DNA of 64,000 nucleotides from Piscinibacter aquaticus. Lineage in GTDB: Bacteria; Pseudomonadota; Gammaproteobacteria; Burkholderiales; Burkholderiaceae_C. The notes under the pieces are model-generated. The model saw only the letters and a list, made by a program, of their open reading frames with translations, searched no databases and was not told the origin of the DNA. The DNA is taken from positions 1 through 64,000 of the forward strand of contig VOPW01000002.1 in the NCBI GenBank assembly GCA_007994965.1. Reading direction: 5' to 3'. The position numbers and the translations under genes are program-made. Positions 47,389 to 58,450 of the stretch are shown here, piece after piece (position 1 is the stretch's first letter; each line of letters opens with the position of its first letter).

Positions 47389-48438
47389 TTACAACGCCGG
47401 AGCCGACAATCGGATTGGCTGCCTCATAGCCCCCACCCCACCACTGACCCCGATTGAGTCAGTGATTTCTGGAAGTGCATGGAGCAAGGCCCGTGTGAGT
47501 GTTTTGCTAAAACGAGTGTTTACTTCTGATTGGATCTGGTCCATCGCTTCTGCAATAGACCGGGCACTCTTGTAGGGGCGCTGCGAAATTAAGGCGTCGA
47601 ACACATCGGCAATAGTCACGCATTGCACTTCCAACGGAATCTCTGTGCCCCGAAGCCCAATAGGATATCCCTTGCCGTCATGGCGCTCGTGATGGAGCAA
47701 CGCGATTTTCGCGGCCAGATTTAATTCCGGTGAGGTATTAGACGCCAAGATTCTAAATCCGGCGATTGTATGACCTTGCATGACACGAAATTCATTGGCT
47801 TTGAGCGTCGCGGGCTTTTGTAGAATCTGATCCGGAATGGCAATTTTGCCAATATCGTGAAGTGGCGCTACTGAACCGACGCGCGAACATATTTCCTGGG
47901 GTAGCCCCACATATTTGGCAACAATCTCGGAGATTTTTGCCATTCGCTGCATGTGCCCGGCCGTACAGGTGTCCTTTGCCGCCGCGACCCGAACGAGCGA
48001 TTGAATTAGGGCCTCGCTATGCTCTACGCCTATCCAATTGCTGCACGTAAGATCGTCAGTGGCTAGGAGCGACCGCATTTCCGGGTGGCGCCACCGTTGA
48101 AGGAGGCGATACATCTCTGATACGTTCGAAGGCTGCAACAAGACCTCGCGTGCGCCCATTGCCAACAGGGATTCAGCTGTGCATGCTTCGTCTGGAGTCA
48201 TCGCAATGACCACTACGCCCCGGCTTGCCAGTTCGCCAATCAGTGAGCCTGCTTGACTGTCGTCAGCCAATACTCCCGTCACGAGAACAGTGGAAGGGGC
48301 TAGCGCCTCCCTTGCCTGCTCAGCGGTCGAGCATTGGCGAATGTTGGTCCAGCCAACCAAGGCCGCTATTACAGCGATCAACTGCCCCTCAACTCGGTCT
48401 TCGGTCAATATCGACAACATAGAAGCCTTCGTCAGCAA
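47389..48438 (-). CDS. HD-GYP domain protein with degenerate receiver domain
   Basis: 349 residues, intact. C-terminal HD-GYP phosphodiesterase domain: HDIGKIAIPD with the HD pair at 194-195, ALLHHERHDGKGYPIGLRG with GYP at 257-259, and TIADVFDALISQRPYK. Such enzymes hydrolyse cyclic di-GMP. Residues 5-115 look like a response-regulator fold (SILTEDRVEGQLIAVIAALV, then VLVTGVLADDSQAGSLIGEL and LLAMGAREVLLQPSNVSEMY), but the phosphorylated Asp after the third strand is missing (VLVTGV), so control would not be by ordinary phosphorylation. No kinase gene nearby. In the same window a pilus operon is a plausible c-di-GMP-regulated target (MshE proteins bind c-di-GMP in Vibrio), but a link is inference. 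Confidence 0.82.
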   Translation of the reverse strand: MLTKASMLSILTEDRVEGQLIAVIAALVGWTNIRQCSTAEQAREALAPSTVLVTGVLADDSQAGSLIGELASRGVVVIAMTPDEACTAESLLAMGAREVLLQPSNVSEMYRLLQRWRHPEMRSLLATDDLTCSNWIGVEHSEALIQSLVRVAAAKDTCTAGHMQRMAKISEIVAKYVGLPQEICSRVGSVAPLHDIGKIAIPDQILQKPATLKANEFRVMQGHTIAGFRILASNTSPELNLAAKIALLHHERHDGKGYPIGLRGTEIPLEVQCVTIADVFDALISQRPYKSARSIAEAMDQIQSEVNTRFSKTLTRALLHALPEITDSIGVSGGVGAMRQPIRLSAPAL

Positions 48439-48899
48439 CGTTGACGGTATTCTTTGCGGGTACTTCTCGCATGCTTCTCGTAAGTGTCTTCGGCCGCACG
48501 GTCGCGACTGGCGCGCGATGTCAGCCCCATCGTCGACGCCGAAGAAGCGTTGCTGGTCGCTGCGTCGCTGTCGGTCGCATGCGGAGTCGCTTCCCCTTCC
48601 CGGTGCAGGGCCGCGGCCGGGGTAAGCGAGGGTCTATGGAAAGACATTCAAAGCGCGAAGGTATGGCCCGCGTTGGCGGCGCACGCCACGCAGCGCGTCG
48701 CAGTCGTGCACGCGTTCGCGACGCATCTGGTCTTCGCCGCGGCAGCCATGAGCAATGGCGCTTGACCACCCTGCCTGTCTGTGAAGCCTCATGGGTTGTA
48801 GCCGGTGTTCATCCGGATCGGGCTCAGGAGGCTGAAGGTCGTCCAATCCCAATCCTCAAGGAAGCCAACCGCAAGACTAATCAGAAGCACTCGTGATTG
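48439..48899. other. unclear, possible integrase remnant
   Basis: On the minus strand 48647-48432 ends AAEDTYEKHARSTRKEYRQR, which slightly recalls the N-terminal domain of tyrosine recombinases; nothing of a catalytic domain follows. Other frames are not convincing. Confidence 0.25.
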
Positions 48900-49686
48900 G
48901 CATATTCGCGCCGCCCGGAGATGGGCCTGCATATCAATGCGCTGAACTGGTTTGCCGGTCGGGCTGCGGCGGCGCTTGGTTTGACGCCGGCGAACGCACG
49001 CAAGTGGCTGGGGAGCTAACTCGCCGACGGCGAGGCGGATCCGGCCGATGCAGGGTCGCGGGCGGCTTGTTCGCCGAGAGCGATCGAGCTCACCAAGGCG
49101 CTGCTGATCCTCGAGCGGCGCTGGCGCTGCATCACGCAGGTTCGAATCGCACGCAGCACAGGTGCCTCGGAGAGCAGGGTCAGCCGCGCATTGGCCCGGG
49201 CGGGGATGTCTAGGCTCGGCGACCCGGCGGCGACCCGGCGGCGGCCCGGCGGCGGCCCAGCCGGTGGTCTGCTACAAGCATGGGCGACTCGGAAATCTGC
49301 TTCACTTCGACGCCCAGAAGCTCGGTCGCATCGAATATCCGAGCAACCGCGTCACGGGCAACCGGCGCGACTCGTTGGGCGGCGCCAGCTGGGAGGCGTT
49401 GTTCGTCGTCGTTGACGACCGCGCGCGCATCGCCTCGGCGGCCGAGCAGGTGGACGAGAAGACGCCGCAGGCCGTTAGCTTTTTGCGCTATGACCTGACG
49501 CACTGCGCGGGCTTGGGCGCCACGGTACGCCGAGTGCTGATCGAAAGCGGCGCAACGTTCCGATTCAAGTAGTTCGTCGGCGTCTACGCCAAGCTGCACA
49601 TCAAGCACCAATTCACCCGCGCCCGCAAGAGCCGCGAGGCCTCGCTGAGCGAACCCAACGCCATCGCCCTTTATGTCCGCCTCTAA
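48900..49686 (+). pseudogene. decayed IS481-family transposase (type H)
   Basis: Fragments in order: HTH-like GLTPANARKWLGS, RIARSTGASESRVSRALARA, LLHFDAQKLGRIEYPSNRVT, SWEALFVVVDDRARIASAAE, QAVSFLRYDLTHCAGLGATV with RRVLIESGATFRFK. Several stops and frame changes. The second catalytic Asp of DNG is Glu-Ser-Gly here. A GC-rich 11-bp tandem (CGGCGACCCGG) near 49217-49240 disturbs it. Confidence 0.68.
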
Positions 49687-50453
49687 TTGTAAAGTGTCAA
49701 CAGGTTCTTTCGAGGAACCGAAAGGCGTGAGACCGGTGGTTTGAGATCGATGCCGTGATGAGACCTGTGCCAGTTGTAGAAGTGGTTCCAGGCGGGCAGT
49801 AGATTGCGGCGTTGGTCTGAGCTGGCGTAGGCGTGGCCGTAGGCCCGCTCGCGTAGGGCCGACTGGACGAAGCGCTCGGCATTGCCGTTGGTCTGCGGGC
49901 GGTAGGCGCCGGTGAACTTCTGGCAGATGCCGAGTTCAAGGCAGGCCGAGGCGAACGCGGCGGAGTGGAACGGCTTGCCGTTGTCGGTCAGCACCCGCTG
50001 AATGGGCACACCGAAGCATCCGAGTGAAGGCCATGCGGGTGTGGTTCTCCACAGCCGCGGAGATATGCTCCCGGCCGATGTTGCGCCCGCGTTGGGTGCG
50101 GTCGCCAATGATCCGGTGGCCGACCCTGTTGAAGCGGCCGAGCTTCTTGATGTCGATGTGCAGTAACTCGCCGGGCTGATCGCGCTCGTAGCGCTGCACC
50201 GCCTCGGGCGGACGCAAGTCGCCGAGTCTGGACGAGCCCGCTCTCTTCAAGACACGGCTGACTGTCGCCTTGGCCACGTCCAGGCACAAGGCGATCTGCG
50301 CTTGCAGGCACAGCCGGCGGCGCAACTCCACGATGGCCAGCGCCACCTGTGGCTCGATGGCACGCGTCGACTTCGAAGGGCGCGAGGACTTGTCCAGCAA
50401 GCCGGTCGGCCCGGCAGCCAGTAAGCGGCCGAGCCACGTGCGGGCGTCACCAC
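49683..50453 (-). pseudogene. decayed IS481-family transposase (type G)
   Basis: Minus strand: LDKSSRPSKSTRAIEPQVAL, ATVSRVLKRAGSSRLGDLRP, GELLHIDIKKLGRFNRVGHR, then in another frame RVLTDNGKPFHSAAFASACL and NGNAERFVQSALRERAYGHA. Ends near TGTAAAGTGTCAACAGGTTC, a right-end repeat. A deletion or frameshift near 50000-50040 removes the start of the DDE domain; the N-terminal HTH is missing. Confidence 0.75.
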
Positions 50454-51524
50454 ACTGACGCTATGACGGGTCGCTGCTTCGCAAACGCGGTCGCCCCGCT
50501 CGGTGATACCTCCAAACGACGAACGTAGGTCACTCGGGCGCTCTTACGGGCGCTCATTCGAATCGGGCAGTTGAGTGGACTGGGGGTCTGGCGATTTCCA
50601 GTCTCTCAAAACCTGTCCGAGTGAAGACCCGCAACAGCCGACTGAACCCTCACGTCTAGTGGCGGCTCTGCCACATATTACGGTATGCCCTGCGCGAACC
50701 GGATGCCTAGGCTCAAGACCATGTCGGGCGAAGACCGCCGGGCGCGACTGGAGAGTTGTACCCCACGAACACGACGAAGCTTACGCTTCGCGCACGGCTA
50801 ACGGGGTCTGCGCCGCTGCCAACACCAGAACCCGAATCGCGCGCCGAACGTCAAGCCCGACAGCTCACCGCCGGCCTTGCCCGCCAAGGCGAATTAATCG
50901 CAAGAAGTTGACTACTGAGGGGGCGCCAATCTTAGCCACGCGCCCTAAAGGTTCGCGACGCGCCATGACGGCGCACCTTCAACGCCTCCGGCGCAAGGCT
51001 CACGCCGGAGCGCTGCACCCCGGCGAGGGCACTGCATGCAGGTGCCATCGAACCGTAAACGACATGCAGTGCCTCCGCAGCTATCACCTAGTGTGGCGCA
51101 CCGGGTTGCGCGAGCTTGGGCGCAGTGGCGTTGCCGCTGACGGTCCGCACAGAAAGCCCGCCGCTCGTCGGGCTCTACGCGGTTTGACTCTAGCGCCTCA
51201 TCGGGTCGAGCAGCCCCCGGGGTCGAAATCAAACAACGAGCGCTACATCCATGCCGGCTACAGCGCCGCCGGATGAGTGTGCGGCAAACCACCTTCCCTC
51301 GCGAATCCACCCGTGGGCAAATTGCCTGCCGAACGAATCGGGACAGTCGGCGCCAACAACTGTTCCCACAAAGACAGTCTTGGGCGGCTCTGGGGCTACA
51401 GATGCTCACACTGCAGAGGCTTGCAACAGAGCTCCAGTATTTGCAAGTGGCGCACGCACTCCCAATAATCAACGAGCGAGTAAGTGAGTGGTGGCCTAAA
51501 TCCAGGATTTATACACAAGCACAC
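50454..51524. other. no supported gene; upstream of the usher operon
   Basis: One long open frame (50575-51276) has Arg/Ala/Thr-rich, unstructured composition and no resemblance, and is taken as chance. The promoter of the usher operon should lie in the last 200 bases. Confidence 0.4.
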
Positions 51525-53898
51525 ATGACTCGACTCATCAAACTACTTTTTATAGTTTCACTTGGGGGCTCGGGCAATATGCGCGCTCTGAGGCGGGGGG
51601 CTCGGTCGTGGCGGAACGCTTCGTCTATTTTGGCGAGCGTCTTGTCGGGCTGTATCCTGTGTGTATTGCGGGCCGGGCAGGTACCGTCTATCTCTCTCAA
51701 GAGTTTTTCAACGATAACAGCATTGGCAAGAAAGACATCGTCATCTGCGATGGTCGGCCATTTTGGACTACTGGGCTACATTTTCATCGCATCGATGCAA
51801 AGAGCCAGATTACTGCCAATCCAAAGCCCTCAGACTTTAACGCCTCGACAAGCCTTGCCGCCGAAGAGAAGCGACAAAAGCGCGAAGCGATACAACGAGC
51901 CCTCAAGGAAAATGAGGCCTACAGAACTAGCTTGAATTTACTAGAATACAATATCAGCGGATGGAAGCAGACTGCTTACCAATCCCTAGTGGCTGATCTT
52001 CGAGGGACGTATTACGGTACGTCCGGCCTATACGCTGTAGATGGCATGGCTTCAAGCCAGAACGGCTCCACTCGTGGCGTCATCACAAATCTTGGGTGGT
52101 CGCGAACATTCATTGATGCCGAGCTTGACCTCCGAGCCGGCGTTATCTCCGAATCCTCACTGGCAGGAATGGCAACCGTTTACGGTATCGGTATCAAACC
52201 ACTTCTCAGAGCGATTATTCTACCTCCTCGGCCGGTTTCGAGGGTTTTGCTGAGATTCCCGGGCGACTACAAGTCTATTCGGCCGGAAAGTTAATTGAAG
52301 AAACCCCGTGTCGGCCGGATACTTTAACGTTCCACTCAAGCCCGGAGCTGGAAGAGGGTCGGCCTTCGGTGAATACGAGATTGCGCTTATCGATGGATCC
52401 GGTGCACAACTATGGCGCAGAACCGTAGTTCTGGGCGCTCAGGGGGCTCGACTGGCAAAAGGGGAAACCCAATGGCGGATTATTGGTGGCCATTCGCCGG
52501 GAGCGCGTGCCGGAACACTCCGCTCTATGTTTCGAGGATCAGAACCCCTGGTAAGTGGCTCTCTTTCGTATGGCCTTGGTGGGGGCGTGACTGTCGACGG
52601 TGGGCTGCTCGTATCCGACAAAAGGAAGGCTGCTGGCTTCTTGATCTCAGCGCCCTTGAGTAACTGGAGCAGCGTATCTAGCGGCGTCAATCTTACCCGT
52701 TCGGAACTTGGCACCGCCACTAAGACTTTCAGTGCGTTATCTGCTTCCTACGGATCTTATTCGGGCGCTTGGTCTGGCGCGACCGAGACATGCCCGCAAT
52801 CCCCAAACCCAGCCATACACTACGGTAAGTGCTGGAATCAACGCCCTCTCTTTTGGAGGGCCAATTTTCGAATTAGGCCGGCTGACCATTACAAGCTCGG
52901 TATCCCGCTCCCTTGGTTTCAAGAATCAAACTAGTGGTTATAGCTTTGCTTTCCGGCCGATCGGGCGCGCCGCAATTTCCCTGTACGGCTCAAGATCGAC
53001 AAGCGAACGCTCATCGACGACGGTCCATGGGCTGCAAGTATCACTGCCGCTAGGGGCCGGGAGTCTATCTTCGGATGTCAACAAAGCGCCGTCCAGCACG
53101 CGTACCACTGCAACTTATAACGCGCAGACCGACGACGGAGTTAATTACTCTATATACGCAGATAGAGTCAGTACAAAGTACAACGAACAGACCTCTGGAG
53201 GTCTTTTTGCCAAATATTCCGACTGGCGTTCGTCGTATTCCGGAAGTCTTCGATCAGCGTCGGACGGCTCATATGCGGTTGGGTATGCGCAAAGTGGCGC
53301 GTTGGTTTTCGCCGACAAGCAGGTTCTTCCAACAAGAAAATCAGCTGACGGAGTCGCCCTGCTTCACCTGCCTACGATGCCAAACGTCCTACTGGAAGAT
53401 GCCGGCGGCCGAAAGCTGGGCAGAACTAATGACCTCGGGTACGCGGCGCTCACAACGCCGGCCCCCCGAAGGTTCAAGTTCGGGCTGATGAGATTCCCGA
53501 AGATATAGACCTGCCTGAAACTCTGGTCCCAGCCGGTTTGGAGCGCGGGGCTGCCTACGCATTTCGATTTGATCCCGCAAAGATTATAAAGGGCTGGCTC
53601 CGAATCATAACAAATACAGGATCCCCTGTTCCCGCTGGTAGCCGTGTGTTGATCGACGGGATAGAACGATCAGTAGTCTTGGAGGGTGGGGACACGTTTT
53701 TTTGCAAATTTCCCCGAATCAATTAAGAGTTTCGAAGTTTGGCTGCCGCAGAACCGGGCGCGCTGTCTGATTAGTTTGCCTCTAAGCGTTTCACTTTCCC
53801 CGCAAATCAAAGACGAACTCCCGATCCTGTTCTGCTCTGTCGCTGACAGATCGGCGCTAGTTCAAAACGCAAATCACGGGCTGAATCTTTCAAAGTAG
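51525..53898 (+). CDS. fimbrial usher (outer-membrane assembly channel), several frameshifts
   Basis: About 790 residues spread over several frames. Order: signal-like MTRLIKLLFIVSLG; N-terminal part RFVYFGERLVGLYPVCIAGR; beta-barrel part AYQSLVADLRGTYYGTSGLY, then SDYSTSSAGFEGFAEIPGRL, EYEIALIDGSGAQLWRRTVV, LVSGSLSYGLGGGVTVDGGL, TSSVSRSLGFKNQTSGYSFA and GAGSLSSDVNKAPSS; C-terminal part MPNVLLEDAGGRKLGRTNDL, then IPEDIDLPETLVPAG and SVVLEGGDTFFANFPESIKS, with late Cys residues (RARCLISL, LFCSV). The end is the plug/C-domain type of CS1-like (alternative) ushers, which is a family inference. Breaks lie near 51580, 52200, 52310, 52790, 53470 and 53700 (T8 run). Continuous barrel pattern suggests that many are sequence errors. 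Confidence 0.66.
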
Positions 53899-53907
53899 GA
53901 GATAGTC

Positions 53908-54625
53908 ATGAAACACATGATACTTGGTGCGTTGCTCGCTCTGTCCTCCATGCAGAGTATGGCTTTGGGCGTTGACAAGCTTCTGATCGATCTTGATGCG
54001 AACGGCAAATTTAGCGCTTCCGAGAAGCTTACTGTTTATAATGACACCGGCAACGATAAGATCTTCGTGACCGCACAGGTATTCCAATGGTCGATGGACG
54101 AAGACGGAGCCATGAAACTAACTCCGACTACGGATGTGAAGGCATTCCCAACAGTACAGACTATAGATCCAGGTGCCACTGGAAATTTCCGGGTTCGCTA
54201 TGTTGGAGCCGCTCCTAAGGGGGAAGCTTACTATAGAGTACTCCTGAAGGAGGTGCGACTCCCGGCTTCGGTGAAAAATCCCGATGCCGTTACAGAGGCG
54301 GAGGCTTCTCTTCAGGTTGGCATTTCTGTGACTGTTCCGATCTACGTGTCTGATTATACGAACGCCAAGAGTGCTCTAGAACGGGTGCAACTGGAGATCG
54401 CGAATGTTAGTGGTGAGAAGATCCTGCGCGTTGATAACCAGGGCGCCGAGGCGTGTGACTATTGAGAAGATTCGCCTAAATGGCAAGGAGAGTGGGCCGT
54501 TAGGTGTCGTACTTGCCGAATCAAATCGGAAGTTCCGACTAGAATCCTCGGACCTTTCATCGTTGGAAATTGATCTTGCAGACGGCTTGTCGAAGCGGAC
54601 GGTCACCGTGTCGGTGAGGAACTGA
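53908..54625 (+). CDS. periplasmic pilus chaperone, one frameshift
   Basis: Good ribosome site TAGGAGA before ATG. Signal peptide MKHMILGALLALSSMQSMA, then the PapD-like N-terminal Ig domain: VDKLLIDLDANGKFSASEKL, TVYNDTGNDKIFVTAQVFQW, QTIDPGATGNFRVRYVGAAP and the strand YYRVLLKEVRLPAS (donor strand interacting with subunits). The C-terminal domain ISVTVPIYVSDYTNAKSALE crosses a break at CAGGGCGCCGAGGCG (about 54445); taking out one G gives NQGARRVTIEKIRLNGK, and the frame runs to 54625 (LSSLEIDLADGLSKRTVTVS). About 239 residues, normal size. It escorts subunits to the usher just upstream. Confidence 0.78.
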
Positions 54626-55110
54626 ATGAATCCTTGTCGGTCGCATCTCTCCTATGCGGCAGTTTTTGCTGTCACTATAAGTATTAGTAAGCTCGCCATG
54701 GCGGAGTGTCGCATTGTGCGCAATCTGGAACCCATCAATGCTCGAATATCATCTGTACCGACAGGCAATCTGCTGGCAAGCTCTTTTGAGGCAAGCCGGG
54801 TTCGCGTCTATTTTCAATGTACAGAGCAAAGCACAGCTGAGGTCGAGATACGAAACTCTCTCGCGGGTGGCAAGATAATACTAGGCGAGGGCTCTCGAAG
54901 CCTCGCGCTGAAGCCCAGGCTGCGGCGCGCGAACTCTGCAATCGTCGACAAATATTTCGCCGATCTGCCCGGGGAGAGGTATGTGATGCCTGTTGTGCTG
55001 GCGCGGTAAACACGTTGGACATCGATGTTTCGCTCGCCAGTGATTATTCACAGTTCATACTTTCCGGCTCGACCAATCTTCGCGGAACGATAAAGTTGAT
55101 TGTTCGTTAA
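54626..55110 (+). CDS. minor fimbrial subunit, one frameshift
   Basis: Starts directly after the chaperone stop (TGAATGAATG). Signal peptide ending ISKLAMA; mature protein begins ECRIVRNLEPINARISSVPT with a first Cys, second Cys in VRVYFQCTEQST. The frame breaks near 54998 (GCGCGGTAAAC); the next frame continues NTLDIDVSLASDYSQFILSG and ends NLRGTIKLIVR at 55110, a typical last beta strand of a subunit. About 160 residues. The pattern recalls spore-coat-U/CS1-type minor pilins. Likely a tip or initiating subunit of the same fibre. Confidence 0.58.
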
Positions 55111-55870
55111 GCGATAATGAATGGGTTGGTTTGCCTGGAGGCTAAACAAAAAGGAATATTCACAGGCTGTGCTAATCTCGGCGTTGCATACATCGCGGCT
55201 CAAGCGACGGGGTGGGGATTATAAATACTCGATGTTCGCAGATACCTCGGAGTCGTAATGAATCTTAGGGCTGCACCAAACGAATAACCTCAGTTTGACG
55301 AGTAGAAGTATCTGCGCACGCCTGTACACTATGCGCGCTGCACTCGGCAAATGTCGGGGTTTGTTCGCGAACAAACATCGCTCGGAATGCACGCCTCACG
55401 ACACTTGCGCGAGCTTTGTCCCGTCGATGAGTAAGATAGACGCTTTATGTCGTTGTGCGTGAAAAGCTTGCGGCCTCTCCCTTCAATCCTCCCTACGTTT
55501 TGCATGCAACGCTGCACACGACTTTTTATTCTCTCAACTGGTCGGGTGTTTCGAGAGCTGCGAACTCAGCATCGATAGTATCGAAATCGAGGAGATAAAA
55601 TGATTTGGCTAGTTTTTCCTGGACAAGCGCGAGTTGGGCGATGGCCTACTTCTCAGAGTATCCCGAGGCACCGCGTGCCGCGTGATCAGGTACCGTTCAC
55701 GGCCCTCTTATCGCTCATGTCATGAACCCGAAATGGGGGCGATAGATAATGTTGCATAGATCGTCCTTTTCTGGCCTGAAGTTGGAGTGGGGCGGTGGCT
55801 CGCTGATTTCTCATGATAGTCGCCAAGCATGCACCTGTTGCCGTCCAACTTTGCGGTGCGCGCATCAGCT
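55111..55870. other. no supported gene
   Basis: About 760 bp of AT-richer DNA. Short ORFs (for example 55329-55517 minus) have no family resemblance. Ends at the IS3-A left end at 55871. Confidence 0.45.
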
Positions 55871-56137
55871 TGCGCTGTCCCCGGGGATTCGTAGCAGGTA
55901 GTTCTGGCGTCCGATCAACCCGAGACGGAGATCGGACCGATGAAGAAGCGATACACCGAGGAACAGATCATTGGCTTCCTGCGTGAGGCTAGAGCCGGCT
56001 CCGCTCGTCTGAACACGCCGTGAGCTGATGTAGGTGGATTGGCTGCGATTGGTGTTTGGCTTTTCGGTCTTTGTCTATCAGCCCCCGCAGGGGCCGCCGG
56101 AGCCCCCCGGTTGGGACCTGTACTCAGGTTTCAACCC

Positions 56138-56968
56138 TCATGCGGCCTGGGCCTGCGGCTGCAGCGTGCCGAAGTAGATCATGTCCGGCGTGCGCCCGTC
56201 GTGGCTTTGGTGCGGCCTGCGGCTGTTGTAGAAGTCCAGGTAGGTGGCCGTGCCCTGGCGCGCCGCGCTGACGCTGTCGTAGGCCTTGAGGTACACCTCC
56301 TCGTACTTCACGCTGCGCCACAGCCGCTCGACGAACACGTTGTCCCGCCAGCAGCCCCGGCCGTCCATGCTCTGGCGAGCGCCGATGCGTGCCACCTCGG
56401 CCACGAACTCCGCACCGCTGAACTGGCTGCCCTGGTCGGTGTTGACGATCTCCGGCGCACCCCAGCGGGCCACCGCCTCGCGCAGCGCCTCCACGCAGAA
56501 GTCCGCCTCCATCGTGATCGACACCCGGTGGGCCAGCACCCGGCGGCTGGCCCAGTCCAGCACCGCCACCGGTACACCCAGCCGCGTGCCATCGGGATGT
56601 AGGTGATGTCCAGCGCCCAGACCTGGTTGGCCCGCTCGATGGCCAGCCCGCGCAGCGCGTACGGGAAGACCGCGTGCGCCGGGTGCTTCCTGCTCGTGTT
56701 GGGCTTGCGGTACAGCGCCTGGATGCCCATGCGCCGCATCAGCGTGCCCACGTGCCGCCGTCCGACCTCCACGCCCTGCAGGCGCAGCAGGTCTCGCAGC
56801 ATGCGGCTGCCGGCGTACGGGTGATCCAGGTGAAGGCGGTCGATGCGCCGCATGAGCGCCAGTTCCGCCTCCGGGATCGGCGCGGGCTGGTAGTACACCG
56901 TGCCGCGGCTGATGCCCAGCAACTCGGCCTGACGCTTGACCGGCAGACGGTGATCGCGATCGATCATC
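56138..56968 (-). pseudogene. IS3-B OrfB (copy 3), frameshifted
   Basis: Same as copy 2: the plus strand reads CACCGGTAC at 56569 where CACCAGGTAC is expected, so one base of CCAGG is missing. Frame one (56968 down to about 56570) and frame two (56569-56138) together hold all motifs. ATG taken at the ATGA overlap. Confidence 0.86.
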
Positions 56969-57268
56969 GCTTTACGCTCAGCAACCCGGCCTTGCTGAGC
57001 GCGCCTTCCAAAAATCGTTCTCCAGGGCCAGCTGGCCAATCTTGGCGTGCAGCGCCTTGAGGTCCACCGGCGGCGCCGCGGCCACCGCCGGCGCGCCGAA
57101 CACCCCGGCCGCGCGCTCGATCAGCTGCCGCCGCCACTCCGTGACCTGATGCGGGTGAACGTCGTGCTTGTGCGCGATCTCGGCAATCGTCTTGCCGTCG
57201 GCCAAGGCCTCCAGCGCCACCTTGGCCTTGAACGCCGCTGAGTGGTTGCGGCGTGGTCTCCTGCTCAT
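56966..57268 (-). pseudogene. IS3-B OrfA (copy 3), frameshifted
   Basis: MSRRPRRNHSAAFKAKVALE and on to LALENDF; T5 run at about 57012 (A5 on the plus strand) puts the end out of frame as in copy 2. Confidence 0.83.
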
Positions 57269-57570
57269 GCTTCATGCTCCTTCGTCTCAGGCTCTATCCT
57301 CGCCCATCGGAGCAGCTTTTCCACCTTACGCCGTGCTCAGATTTGCGCGGCCGGCTCTGCTGACGCCGTGCTGCCGGTCAAAGAGCTGTGCAGGAAGCAT
57401 GGCTTCAGCGAACCGAGCTACTACGCCTGGAAGGCCAAGTTCGGCGGCATGAACGTGTCGGACGCGCAGCGCCTGAAGGCGCTGGAGACCGAGAACACGA
57501 AGCTGAAGAAGCCGCTGGTCAACTCGATGCTCAAGATCGACGCGATGCGCGAGGTGCTCAAGGGAAAGTA

Positions 57571-58450
57571 GTGGCCGTGGCGGCGCGTCGCGAGGTGGTG
57601 CGGCAGTTGCAGGAACGGGGCTTGAGCGAACGCCGGGCCTTGAGGCTGGTGGGCATGAGCGCCAGCACGCTGCGCTACCAACCCCGCGACGACGGAAACG
57701 GCCGGCTGCGCGAGCGCCTGACGGAGCTCGCCGGCCAGCACCGCCGCCACGGCTACCGGATGCTGCACAGCCCCTTGCGGATCGACGGCTGGGCGATCAA
57801 CGTCAAGTGCACCTTACGGGGTCTACCGCGCGGAAGGGCTGATGGTGCGCAAGCGCCGACGCAAGAAGCTGCCGGTGCCCGAGCGGCAGCCCCTGGTGCG
57901 CCCGATGCAACCCGTCGAGGCGTGGAGCATGGACTTCGTGTTCGACGAGCTGGCCAACGGCCGGCGGGTGAAGACGCTGACCGTCGTGGACGATTGCAGC
58001 AAGGAAGCCCTGCAGATCGACGTGGACACCTCGATCCCGGCGCTGTACGTCACGCGCTTGCTCGACCAGGTCAAGGCCGAGCGCGGACTGCCCAAGGTGA
58101 TCCGCACCGACAACGGACCTGAGTTCGCCGGCCGGACGATGCAGACCTGGGCGGCCAGGAACGGCGTCGAACTGCGCTTCATCCAGCCCGGCAAGCCGGT
58201 GCAGAACGCCTACATCGAGAGCTTCAACAGCCGCGTCAGGGGCGAGTGCCTGTCGCAGCACTGGTTTGCCAGCCTGAGCCACATGCGCAGCGTCATCGAC
58301 AACTGGCGCGGGGACCACAACCACCACCGGCCGCACAGCACCCTCGGGTACGTGCCGCCGGCCGAGTTCGCCGCGCGTTGCCGCCAGCATGCTGGCGGCA
58401 ACGCGCCAAAGCCTGCATCGACGACTACGATGCAAACCCCTGGGCTCTAG
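57571..58450 (+). pseudogene. IS3-A transposase OrfB, one frameshift
   Basis: GTG start at or near 57571 (VAVAARREVVRQLQERGLSE). HTH_21-like LTELAGQHRRHGYRMLHSPL; frame change near 57812 (TGCACCTTACGGGGTCTACC); then VRKRRRKKLPVPERQPLVRP, WSMDFVFDELANGRR, IRTDNGPEFAGRTM and AYIESFNSRVRGECLSQHWF with the D, D and E. Ends TTTMQTPGL at 58450. About 292 residues when repaired. The best copy of this gene in the window. Confidence 0.85.
58373..58406. repeat. 34-bp perfect palindrome in IS3-A orfB
   Basis: Identical to 356-389; see there. Lies about 45 bp before the stop. Confidence 0.85.

Larger units (their letters stand above)
55991..57358 (-). mobile_element. IS3-B, copy 3
   Basis: 1368 bp, ends AGAGCCGGCTCCGCT and (reverse) AGAGCCGGCCGCGCA, with the 3-bp target duplication GCT at 55988-55990 and 57359-57361. 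This is the only IS3-B copy with matching flanks. Confidence 0.92.
55940..57571 (+). pseudogene. IS3-A OrfA, split by IS3-B
   Basis: MKKRYTEEQIIGFLREA is before the insertion (55940-55990), and after 57361 the frame continues DAVLPVKELCRKHGFSEPSY to LKSMREVLKGK-like end (MLKIDAMREVLKGK) at 57571. One copy of GCT joins them in frame, giving an OrfA of about 87 residues with HTH. Confidence 0.85.

Noticed and set aside
48432..48647. possible tyrosine recombinase N-terminus
   Set aside because: Only about 20 residues look similar and no catalytic domain follows on either strand.
50575..51276. 233-residue plus-strand ORF upstream of the usher
   Set aside because: Arg/Ala/Thr-rich, no secondary-structure-like pattern, no family resemblance, no ribosome site; consistent with chance in GC-rich DNA.
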